In this document: positions 1 through 6,779 of the stretch, piece after piece | Position numbering within the stretch: the first letter of the stretch is position 1 | Layout of the letters: the number at the start of each line of letters is the position of its first letter | Assembly: GCA_049596815.1 (NCBI GenBank) | Contig: JBMYLY010000042.1 | Span: 1 to 11,845, forward strand | Reading direction: 5' to 3' | Length of the DNA stretch: 11,845 nucleotides | Origin: UBA724 sp049596815 | Lineage (GTDB): Bacteria; Bacteroidota; Bacteroidia; Flavobacteriales; Flavobacteriaceae | Made by a program: the position numbers and the translations under genes | The notes under the pieces: model-generated | Databases searched by the model: none | Seen by the model: only the letters and a program-made list of their open reading frames with translations | What the model was told of the DNA's origin: nothing

Positions 1-2
1 CG

Positions 3-797
3 TCCATTTCCGTGAGGAGTTGGTTGAGTGTGTTTTCTCGTTCGTCATTCGACCCTGTGGTGGGACAAATAGAAGTGATGAAAGCCATGCATCCAAGGAT
101 GTCAGAAAGAGAGATTCAAGGGATTCATGAATTTGTTTTTCGAAAATACGGGGCTCAATATCAAGGGTATCCTTCAATCGTAGGGGCAGGCAAACACGCT
201 TGTGTACTGCACTACACGCACAACACAGCCGAAGTTGTGGGCGATGCTTTGGTGTTGATGGACGTTGGTGCCTCTTACTATGGCTATACAGCCGATATCA
301 CAAGAACCATCCCTGCAAACGGTACGTTTACCGATGCGCAAGCCGCTATTTATAATTTGGTTTTGTCTGCACAAAAAGCCGGTGTAAAAGCCGCAGTTGC
401 GGGGGCTCCTTTTTCTGCTCCGGGCAAAGTGGCACGTGAAATCATTGAGAACGGTTTGATGGAATTGGGTATTATGCAGGACCGCAAAGAGGTCAGACGC
501 TATTTTCCCCATGGCTCTTCTCATTACATCGGTCTGGATGTACACGACCCTGGCACATATGGGCCGCTAGCTAAAAATAGTGTCATTACGGTAGAACCAG
601 GAATTTATATTCCCCAAAATAGTCCTTGTGATTCCATATGGTGGGGCATAGGAGTTCGGATAGAGGACGATGTTCTTATTACAGAAAATGGACCTGTGAA
701 TCTTTCAGTGGGAGTGCCAAGAACCATAGACGAAATTGAGGCCATGATGAAATTACCAAGTGCACTAGATGATTTTATACTTCCAGACTTGCCTTAA
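3..797 (+). CDS. pepP: Xaa-Pro aminopeptidase (aminopeptidase P, M24 family), 5'-truncated
   Basis: This is the catalytic pita-bread domain of a metallo-aminopeptidase that removes an N-terminal residue preceding proline, expected in the cytoplasm. Numbering from the GTG at 12, all five M24 metal ligands are visible: D84 and D95 in the segment LMDVGASYYGYTADITRT, H171 in HGSSHYIGLDVHD, E195 in TVEPGIYI and E218 in GVRIEDD. The family usually has about 430-460 residues, so roughly the first 40 percent lies left of the window. The GTG at 12 is not a true start: the frame is open to base 3 and the homology is internal. Convincing similarity begins near base 51 (FDPVVGQIEVMKAMHP). The residues before it do not match the conserved R-x-x-K-S-x-x-E-I region, so a sequencing error or frameshift near bases 10-50 is likely. 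The TAA at 795-797 overlaps the thrC stop on the other strand. Confidence 0.93.
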   Translation, partial: SISVRSWLSVFSRSSFDPVVGQIEVMKAMHPRMSEREIQGIHEFVFRKYGAQYQGYPSIVGAGKHACVLHYTHNTAEVVGDALVLMDVGASYYGYTADITRTIPANGTFTDAQAAIYNLVLSAQKAGVKAAVAGAPFSAPGKVAREIIENGLMELGIMQDRKEVRRYFPHGSSHYIGLDVHDPGTYGPLAKNSVITVEPGIYIPQNSPCDSIWWGIGVRIEDDVLITENGPVNLSVGVPRTIDEIEAMMKLPSALDDFILPDLP

Positions 798-2095
798 GGA
801 GTGATGAGCGCTGATTTGAGTTCCTCGTAAGATTTGACAGCTGTTTTTTCGGATTTTTTGTTTAAAATGACTTGTATCTGCTCAGGAATCTCCACTTTCA
901 GCTTGAGCGTTTGCTCTACGACATCCAAAAATTTAACTGGGTGGGCTGTTTCTAAAAATACCCCTTGAACCTCAGGATGGGCGTTCATGTATTTTTTCAA
1001 TCCCAAATAACCCACTGCGCCATGTGGATCTGTGACATAATTCAAGCTATTATAAACTTCTGTCATAGCACTGCGTGTTTCTTTATCTGTAAAAGCAAAA
1101 GCGGTACAAATGGTTTTAAGTTTGAACAAGTCGTAGTTGAATAGCTTTTGAATGCGATCAAAGTTGCTGGGGTTCCCTACATCCATTGCATTTGAGATGG
1201 TTTGTGTGGAGGGTTTGGGTGTAAACACTCCAGCATCCATGTAGCGAGGGAAAGTATCGTTGATATTAGTACTCGCAATAAAGTGTGCAATAGGCAACCC
1301 TAATTTATGAGCAATGAGTCCTGCACATAGATTACCAAAATTTCCACTCGGAACAGAAAAAACAAAGGGAGTAGAGGTACGTTTTTTCATCAATTGTTGC
1401 ACCGCAAAAAAGTAGTAAAATGCTTGGGGTAACCAGCGCGCCACGTTGATAGAATTGGCGGATGTGAGGTTTCTGTGTGCCTTTAAAGTTTCATCGAGGA
1501 AAGCTGTTTTGACCATGTCTTGGCAGTCATCAAAAGTACCTTCTACTTCGATGGCTGTGATGTTGTCACCTTGGGTGGTAAGCTGTAACTCTTGAATGGC
1601 ACTTACTTTTCCTTTTGGAAACAGTATGACAACTTCTACGCCTGGAATACCGACAAATCCACTGGCGACTGCACCTCCGGTGTCTCCTGAGGTGGCGACC
1701 AAAACCGTTACTTTTTCTTTGTTTGATTTGTTAAAATATCCCAAACAACGCGCCATAAAACGACCACCTACGTCTTTGAAAGCCATGGTGGGACCATGAA
1801 ACAATTCGAGGGTTGCGACATTGTCATTTAAGTTAACCAAAGGAAAATCAAAACAAAGGGTTTCAGCCACAATTTGTTTGAGGTCAGCTTCGGGGATTTC
1901 ATCACCTACAAACTGAGAAATGACCTCAAAGGCAATTTCCTCTTTGGACATTTTTAAAAACCCATCCCAAAACGAATCGGGTAGGGGTTCAATATTTTCT
2001 GGAAAAAAAAGTCCTCTGTCAGGCGCAAGTCCCAAACGTACTGCTTTTTCAAAGTTGACAGGGGGTGTGTTGTTGTTTAGGCTAAAAAACTTCAT
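794..2095 (-). CDS. thrC: Threonine synthase
   Basis: ThrC converts O-phospho-L-homoserine to L-threonine and phosphate, the last step of threonine synthesis, using pyridoxal phosphate in the cytoplasm. The 433-residue product has the normal length of the E. coli-type enzyme. The cofactor lysine is K107 in HGPTMAFKDVGGRFM. Other fold-type II PLP motifs follow: ATSGDTGGA (134-142), SVPSGNFGN (247-255), SNAMDVGNPSN (301-311) and DPHGAVG (356-362). The start is the ATG at 2093-2095, whose bases overlap the thrB stop (ATGA at 2092-2095), so translation is probably coupled to thrB. No Shine-Dalgarno sequence is visible. It is the last gene of the thr operon. The TAA stop (794-796) overlaps the stop of convergent pepP, so no terminator lies between the two genes. 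No anomaly is seen in the reading frame. Confidence 0.97.
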   Translation of the reverse strand: MKFFSLNNNTPPVNFEKAVRLGLAPDRGLFFPENIEPLPDSFWDGFLKMSKEEIAFEVISQFVGDEIPEADLKQIVAETLCFDFPLVNLNDNVATLELFHGPTMAFKDVGGRFMARCLGYFNKSNKEKVTVLVATSGDTGGAVASGFVGIPGVEVVILFPKGKVSAIQELQLTTQGDNITAIEVEGTFDDCQDMVKTAFLDETLKAHRNLTSANSINVARWLPQAFYYFFAVQQLMKKRTSTPFVFSVPSGNFGNLCAGLIAHKLGLPIAHFIASTNINDTFPRYMDAGVFTPKPSTQTISNAMDVGNPSNFDRIQKLFNYDLFKLKTICTAFAFTDKETRSAMTEVYNSLNYVTDPHGAVGYLGLKKYMNAHPEVQGVFLETAHPVKFLDVVEQTLKLKVEIPEQIQVILNKKSEKTAVKSYEELKSALITP

Positions 2096-3027
2096 GCGTT
2101 ATTCGAATCTAAAAATTGAACGCCGTTAGGGTTGATGGGGCACACATGAACTTCGTAAGGCACCCCAATTTTATTATACACTTCTGCCATTGACTCAGCC
2201 ACTTGATTTGCTTTTGTCATCCCACGAGAAAGGGCAAACACTGAGGGACCAGAACCTGAAATACCACAGCCTAAAGCCCCGGAATTTTTGGCATTTTCTT
2301 TGAGTTGGTCAAAACCGGGTATGAGCATAGCGCGTGCGGGCTCTACAATCTCATCTACCAAGGATCGGCTTATTAGATCATAATCTTCTCTATACAGACC
2401 GCTTACCAATGCGCCTACATTAGCCCACTGATTAATGGCTTTTTTTAGTGGAATTTTATTGTGCAATACAGCACGTGCATCAGCTGTCTTAACTTCTATT
2501 TCAGGATGTATGACAGTTGCTGCCAACTCGAGCGGGGAATTGAGCGCGATAACATCTAAGGGATTTGTTGATCTCACTAAAGTGAAGCCCCCCATAATCA
2601 CGGGAGCTACATTGTCTGCATGCGCACTCCCACAAGCCAATCGTTCTCCCTCCATCGCAAAAGCAATCAATTCTAATGGGGTAAAAGGCTCCCCCAATAG
2701 TTTGTTGATGCCTACTACAACACCTGCAGCACTAGCTGCTGAGCTCCCAATGCCACTACCTGCTTTGATGCGCTTATCAATTTGGAGTTCAAACCCCACA
2801 GGTTTGTTATAAGCATTTAAAAATGCTAAGGCTGCAACCCCAGCTACATTTTTTTCAGTTTGTAGGGGTAGGTTTTGTCCTTTGATTTCTGTAATTCGAA
2901 AACCTGGAGTATCCGATTTTTGAAGGTGCATCAGGTCGCCTACATTGTCAAGACACAAGCCCAACACATCAAATCCACAGGAGATGTTGGCAATACTCGC
3001 CGGCGCAAAAAGTGAAATGCGGTCCAT
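2092..3027 (-). CDS. thrB: Homoserine kinase (GHMP family)
   Basis: ThrB phosphorylates L-homoserine with ATP to O-phosphohomoserine, the substrate of ThrC encoded just downstream. The 311-residue length is normal for the family. GHMP kinase signatures are visible in order: an N-terminal APASIANISCGFDVLG segment (about 8-23), the glycine/serine-rich phosphate loop KAGSGIGSSAASA (88-100), the SAHADNVAP segment (134-142) and the C-terminal GCGISGSGPSVFAL motif (253-266). The ATG at 3025-3027 follows the thrA stop by only two bases, and the TGA stop shares bases with the thrC start, so the gene sits inside a tightly coupled thrA-thrB-thrC unit. Other GHMP kinases (mevalonate or galactokinase types) are unlikely given the operon context and the motif sequence. 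Confidence 0.97.
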   Translation of the reverse strand: MDRISLFAPASIANISCGFDVLGLCLDNVGDLMHLQKSDTPGFRITEIKGQNLPLQTEKNVAGVAALAFLNAYNKPVGFELQIDKRIKAGSGIGSSAASAAGVVVGINKLLGEPFTPLELIAFAMEGERLACGSAHADNVAPVIMGGFTLVRSTNPLDVIALNSPLELAATVIHPEIEVKTADARAVLHNKIPLKKAINQWANVGALVSGLYREDYDLISRSLVDEIVEPARAMLIPGFDQLKENAKNSGALGCGISGSGPSVFALSRGMTKANQVAESMAEVYNKIGVPYEVHVCPINPNGVQFLDSNNA

Positions 3028-3029
3028 AA

Positions 3030-5471
3030 TTATTGTTTTCCGATGCGAATGATATCTGCAAAAATCCCTGAAGCTGTCACCTCGGCGCCAGCTCCGGCCC
3101 CCTTGACGATAAGCGGTTGGTTTTTGTAACGGTCTGTATAAAAAAGTACAATGTTGTCACTTCCTTCCAAATTGTAAAAGTCATGTCCCTGAGGGATTTC
3201 TTTGAGCCCCACTTTGGCTTTGCCATCAACAAGTTCAGCCACATATTTGAGGCGGGCATTGTTCTTTTTGGCGGACTGATAGAGGGCTTCAAAATGATCG
3301 CTGTGCACATCTAGTGATTCCAAAAATGCTTTGTTGTCTATTGTGTTCAAACAAGCTTTTGGTAAAAAAGATTGATTTTCAATATCGTCTAACTCCAGTG
3401 ACAAACCGCTTTCACGAGCCAAAATCAATATTTTTCGAGCGACATCAATTCCACTTAAATCAATTTTGGGATCAGGTTCTGTAAAGCCGGCCTCCATCGC
3501 ACGTTCCACTACTTTTCTGAAGGAAGTTTTTTCGTTAAACTCATTGAAAACAAAATTCAAACTCCCAGACAGAACCGCCTGGATGGTATTTACAGTATCC
3601 CCGGATGCAACCAGATTGTTTAGGGTATCAATGACGGGTAGTCCTGCTCCTACATTGGTCTCAAACAAGTAGGGTGCATTGAATTTACGTGCTAAGTGTT
3701 TTAGTTTTTGGTAGTGGTTCAGTTCGTCTGCCGCTGCAATTTTGTTACATGTGACTACTGAGATGTTGTTTTCCAAATAACGGGCATAGGTATGTGCAAT
3801 GTGCGCGTTGGCTGTGTTGTCCACAAAAATGGAGTTACGCAAATTAAATTCCTTAGCGGTTTGATAGAATACGTCTGTGTTTGCTTTCACTCCTTTTTGC
3901 AGTGTATCAGCCCAGTTTTTTAAGTCAATACCACTGGCATCTGTCACCATGGTTCTAGAATTGGATAGACCCACCACACGAATATTGAGTTTTAAATTGT
4001 CCCGTAGGTATTTTTTTTGTTTGTCCAGTTGTTCAAGTAGTTTGCTACCCACATTTCCTACCCCTGTTATAAACAGGTTGATTTGTTTGATTTGCTCCTC
4101 AAAAAAGGCTTCGTGAAGTGTGTTTAATGCTTTTTTTGTGTGGATCTTGTCAATAACAGCAGTAATATTTTTTTCAGATGCTCCTTGAGCAATGGCTTTC
4201 ACGTTCACGTTGTTCCTACCAAGAGCACTAAACATTTTTCCACTAATGCCTTGGTGGCTTTTCATTTTCTCACCTACCAAAGCAATGATAGCCAGGTCTT
4301 CTTCCAGGTGGATGGGATTGATTTTATGGCTCTCAATTTCGTAAGAAAAGGCCTCCTCGATTTTTTCTTTTGCAAAAGCAGCGCTAGCAGTGTCTATTCC
4401 AAGACAGATAGAATGTTCAGAAGATGCTTGGGTAATCATCACCACATTGATTTGGTGTTGGGCCAACACAGATAGTAGTTTTTTGGAGTATCCCGGGATG
4501 CCAATCATGCCGCTACCCTCAAGAGTTAGCAACGCAATGTTGTCTATGTGGCTGATTCCTCGAACTGCACCTCCGTTTTCTTTGATTTGTGTAGAAATAA
4601 GGGTGCCCTCTTCCTCAGGCTTAAAAGTGTTTTTGACTAGAACGGGTATTTCTAATTCAGTTACCGGTTGGAGGGTAGGTGGGTATATGACTTTGGCGCC
4701 AAAATGTGAAAGCTCCATGGCCTCTTGGTAGGAAATATTGTGAATGGTTCGGGCTTGCTTAACAAATTTTGGGTGTGCTGTGAAAATCCCACTGACATCA
4801 CTCCATATCTCAAGCCGTTCTACTTCCAAGGCACATGCAATAAGGGCGGCTGTCAAATCAGAACCACCCCGTCCCAAGGTAGTGGGGATGCCATTGGCAT
4901 TTTGTGCAACAAAACCTGGCACAATGGTAATGTTTTCCTCAGATTTTGAAAAGTAATCTTGAATTGAATCATATGTTTTTACGTAATCAACATTGTTGGG
5001 TTGGGCATTGTTTGAGGTAAAAATAAAATCACGCGCATTCTTTTGAGCCACATCTAAACCGCGACTGCTAGCTGCTTTGGCGATGATAAAATACGAGAGG
5101 AGTTCTCCAAACCCCAACATATGATCCAAGGTTTTAGGGGAAAGCTCCCTCAACAAATACACACCTTCATGCAAAGTACTCAGCGCATTGATTTGTTGTT
5201 TCACACGACTCAATACACTGCTTTGGGACTGCACAGGAATGAGTGCTTTTGTTGTGTTGATGTGGCGCGTTTCAATTTGATCAATGATCTTTTGATAGCC
5301 CAAATCTCCTTTGGCGGCTAAATGAGCGGCTTCCTGGATGGCATTAGTAATACCACCAAAGGCCGAAACCACGATTACCTGTTTGGTATTTTTAGACTGG
5401 ATGATATCCAATACTTGCTCAATTGATGTATGGTCTGCTACAGAAGTACCTCCAAATTTTGCTACAATCAT
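3030..5471 (-). CDS. thrA: Bifunctional aspartokinase / homoserine dehydrogenase
   Basis: The fusion enzyme carries out two steps of the threonine branch: phosphorylation of aspartate (first) and NAD(P)H-dependent reduction of aspartate semialdehyde to homoserine (third). With the ATG at 5471 the protein has 813 residues, normal for ThrA fusions. The kinase domain opens with MIVAKFGGTSVAD at residue 1 and carries GRGGSD near 200-205 and FGAKV near 257-261. A regulatory segment with ACT-like repeats spans about 310-450. The dehydrogenase domain starts with the dinucleotide fold ITGVGNVG (about 468-475), followed by NVGAGLPVI (606-614) and DLSGIDVARK (671-680). A 20-codon upstream extension to a TTG at 5531 is rejected because the family begins at MxVxKFGGTS and the TTG lies about at the predicted transcription start. 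It is the first gene of the thr operon. Feedback inhibition by threonine through the ACT region is expected from the family but is not shown here. Confidence 0.96.
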   Translation of the reverse strand: MIVAKFGGTSVADHTSIEQVLDIIQSKNTKQVIVVSAFGGITNAIQEAAHLAAKGDLGYQKIIDQIETRHINTTKALIPVQSQSSVLSRVKQQINALSTLHEGVYLLRELSPKTLDHMLGFGELLSYFIIAKAASSRGLDVAQKNARDFIFTSNNAQPNNVDYVKTYDSIQDYFSKSEENITIVPGFVAQNANGIPTTLGRGGSDLTAALIACALEVERLEIWSDVSGIFTAHPKFVKQARTIHNISYQEAMELSHFGAKVIYPPTLQPVTELEIPVLVKNTFKPEEEGTLISTQIKENGGAVRGISHIDNIALLTLEGSGMIGIPGYSKKLLSVLAQHQINVVMITQASSEHSICLGIDTASAAFAKEKIEEAFSYEIESHKINPIHLEEDLAIIALVGEKMKSHQGISGKMFSALGRNNVNVKAIAQGASEKNITAVIDKIHTKKALNTLHEAFFEEQIKQINLFITGVGNVGSKLLEQLDKQKKYLRDNLKLNIRVVGLSNSRTMVTDASGIDLKNWADTLQKGVKANTDVFYQTAKEFNLRNSIFVDNTANAHIAHTYARYLENNISVVTCNKIAAADELNHYQKLKHLARKFNAPYLFETNVGAGLPVIDTLNNLVASGDTVNTIQAVLSGSLNFVFNEFNEKTSFRKVVERAMEAGFTEPDPKIDLSGIDVARKILILARESGLSLELDDIENQSFLPKACLNTIDNKAFLESLDVHSDHFEALYQSAKKNNARLKYVAELVDGKAKVGLKEIPQGHDFYNLEGSDNIVLFYTDRYKNQPLIVKGAGAGAEVTASGIFADIIRIGKQ

Positions 5472-5496
5472 GATTATATGTTTTCCTACCAACTTT

Positions 5497-5510
5497 GGCC
5501 ACTTATGGCC
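5497..5510 (-). promoter_or_regulatory. Inverted repeat / hairpin in the thrA 5' leader
   Basis: The 14 bases form a perfect inverted repeat, GGCCA and TGGCC separated by a four-base loop. They fall inside the predicted thrA leader, about 20-33 bases after the predicted transcription start and 26 bases before the ATG. No U-run follows, so this is not a classical terminator. It may be an RNA hairpin or a DNA operator. Confidence 0.4.
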
Positions 5511-5535
5511 TTGTTTGCTTAGGTTACGCAATCTG

Positions 5536-5543
5536 CAAAAATA
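5536..5543 (-). promoter_or_regulatory. Predicted thr operon promoter, -7 element (TAnnTTTG)
   Basis: On the minus strand the bases read TATTTTTG, a full match to the Bacteroidota -7 consensus TAnnTTTG. Transcription would start about at 5529, giving a leader near 58 bases before the thrA ATG at 5471. A clear -33 TTTG at the usual distance is not visible; the nearest TTG lies only 11 bases upstream, so activator help is possible. The position also argues against the TTG at 5531 as the thrA start. Confidence 0.5.
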
Positions 5544-5710
5544 TCATTTTTACGCAAGTGTAAGAGCCTTTTTATTAAATTTCATTTTTCTTATTTTTTT
5601 GTCACATAATTTTGATTTTTTTTAAGAAAAACGATTTATTAACCATGTTTTGTGTCAAATCCTAAATCCATGGGAACTTGAATATTTAAAATTCATATAA
5701 CTATTAAAAA

Positions 5711-5739
5711 TTGGCAGAAAATATGTGTCCATACTTTTG
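5711..5739 (+). promoter_or_regulatory. Predicted nadABC promoter (TTG-N18-TAnnTTTG)
   Basis: TTG at 5711-5713 and TACTTTTG at 5732-5739 are separated by 18 bases. This fits the Bacteroidota housekeeping promoter (a -33 TTTG or TTG and a -7 TAnnTTTG with a spacer close to 19). Transcription would begin near 5745, leaving about 95 bases of leader before the preferred nadA start at 5841. It is the best promoter match in the window. Confidence 0.6.
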
Positions 5740-5825
5740 GTTTTTATGGGGTTTGTTTACGATTTTTATACAAAATTTCACCTATGCTCCAAAGCATGCA
5801 GCAAGCGCGACAAAATATACATGTC

Positions 5826-5831
5826 AAAGGG
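5826..5831 (+). promoter_or_regulatory. Candidate ribosome binding site deciding the nadA start
   Basis: AAAGGG lies nine bases before the ATG at 5841. The alternative in-frame ATG at 5784 has no purine-rich element before it, and that ATG can pair into a small hairpin (ATGCT at 5784-5788 with AGCAT at 5793-5797). Together with the family length, this favours 5841 as the start. Confidence 0.45.
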
Positions 5832-5840
5832 TTTTTAGAC

Positions 5841-6779
5841 ATGTCAGTTCCTGACAGCAAACAACTTTTGTCAGAAATAGAACGCTTAAAAAAAGAACGC
5901 AATGCTGTGATTTTGGCACACTACTACCAGTCACCGGAAATTCAAGATATCGCAGATTTTTTGGGGGATAGCTTGTATTTGGCACGTGCGGCCAGTTCGG
6001 TTTCTACAGATATGATTGTTTTTGCAGGTGTTCATTTTATGGCTGAAACAGCCAAAATTATCAATCCCTCTAAACAAGTGGTGCTTCCTGATTTACACGC
6101 AGGCTGTTCTTTGGCAGATTCTTGTCCGCCGGATCTTTTTAGAGCTTTTAAGGAGCAACACCCCGATGCTGTGGTGGTTTCTTACATCAACTGTTCTGCT
6201 GAAATCAAAACCTTGAGTGATGTGGTGTGTACTTCTACCAATGCAGTTCGTGTTATTGAATCCATTCCTGCTGACAAAGAAATCATTTTTGCACCCGACA
6301 AGAACCTTGGAAAATATTTAATCAAAAAAACAAAACGCCCTATGATTTTATGGGAGGGTTCTTGTATCGTTCATGAAGCCTTTTCTTTTGAAAAAATTTT
6401 GGCGCTCCTCAAAGAACACCCCAATGCCAAATGCATAGCCCACCCCGAGAGTGAGTCTCAGATTCTGGATTTTGCACATTTTATTGGGAGCACATCGGCG
6501 TTGTTACGCTATGTTCAAGAGGATGATGCTCAGGCTTATATTGTGGCTACGGAAGCGGGAATCCTACATGAAATGCATAAAAAAGCCCCAAACAAAACTT
6601 TTATTCCTGCACCTGTCGATGACGATACTTGTGCTTGTAGTGAATGTGCTTTTATGAAAATGAATACCTTAAAAAAATTGTATTTGTGTATGCAACATCA
6701 GGCGCCAGAGATTATTCTTCCCAAACACATCATGGATGATGCCATTCTGCCTATCCAACGCATGTTAAGTCTAGGGTGA
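5841..6779 (+). CDS. nadA: Quinolinate synthase A
   Basis: NadA condenses iminoaspartate, made by NadB, with dihydroxyacetone phosphate to form quinolinate, using an oxygen-sensitive [4Fe-4S] cluster. From the ATG at 5841 the product has 312 residues, normal for the family; starting at 5784 would add a 19-residue tail (MLQSMQQARQ...) with no family counterpart. Visible signatures are AVILAHYYQSPEIQDIADF (about 22-40), MAETAKI (67-73), LHAGCSLADSCP with cluster ligand C89, SYINCSAEIK (114-123), WEGSCIVHE with C175, and TCACSECAFMKMN, where C269 is the likely third ligand and C264 and C266 are extra cysteines. The stop TGA at 6777-6779 overlaps the nadB ATG, so translation is probably coupled. 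It is the first gene of nadABC, behind the promoter at 5711-5739. Confidence 0.97.
   Translation: MSVPDSKQLLSEIERLKKERNAVILAHYYQSPEIQDIADFLGDSLYLARAASSVSTDMIVFAGVHFMAETAKIINPSKQVVLPDLHAGCSLADSCPPDLFRAFKEQHPDAVVVSYINCSAEIKTLSDVVCTSTNAVRVIESIPADKEIIFAPDKNLGKYLIKKTKRPMILWEGSCIVHEAFSFEKILALLKEHPNAKCIAHPESESQILDFAHFIGSTSALLRYVQEDDAQAYIVATEAGILHEMHKKAPNKTFIPAPVDDDTCACSECAFMKMNTLKKLYLCMQHQAPEIILPKHIMDDAILPIQRMLSLG

Larger units (their letters stand above)
5472..5840. promoter_or_regulatory. Divergent control region between thrA and nadA
   Basis: This AT-rich stretch of about 370 bases separates the leftward thr operon from the rightward nad operon. It holds a leftward promoter element at 5536-5543, a rightward promoter at 5711-5739, a repeated 8-mer around the leftward element, and a small hairpin in the thrA leader. 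Between about 5560 and 5675 I see only A/T-rich DNA with T-runs, no plausible gene and no strong terminator hairpin. No threonine-rich leader peptide or attenuator hairpin with a U-tract was found upstream of thrA. Both operons draw on aspartate, so shared control is conceivable but unproven. Confidence 0.7.

Noticed and set aside
174..545. 123-codon minus-strand frame inside pepP
   Set aside because: It is the antisense shadow of the metal-binding region of aminopeptidase P.
5472..5531. 20-codon N-terminal extension of thrA from a TTG at 5531
   Set aside because: Aspartokinases begin at the MxVxKFGGTS motif, which is at 5471. The TTG sits about at the predicted transcription start and inside the repeated 8-mer.
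5338..5625. 95-codon plus-strand frame covering the thrA start and intergenic region
   Set aside because: Most of it is antisense to the thrA kinase motif and the rest is AT-rich, low-complexity sequence. No family is recognised.
5560..5675. Possible terminator or leader peptide in the T-rich intergenic stretch
   Set aside because: T-runs are present but no stable stem precedes them, and no short frame rich in threonine or isoleucine codons was found on the minus strand.
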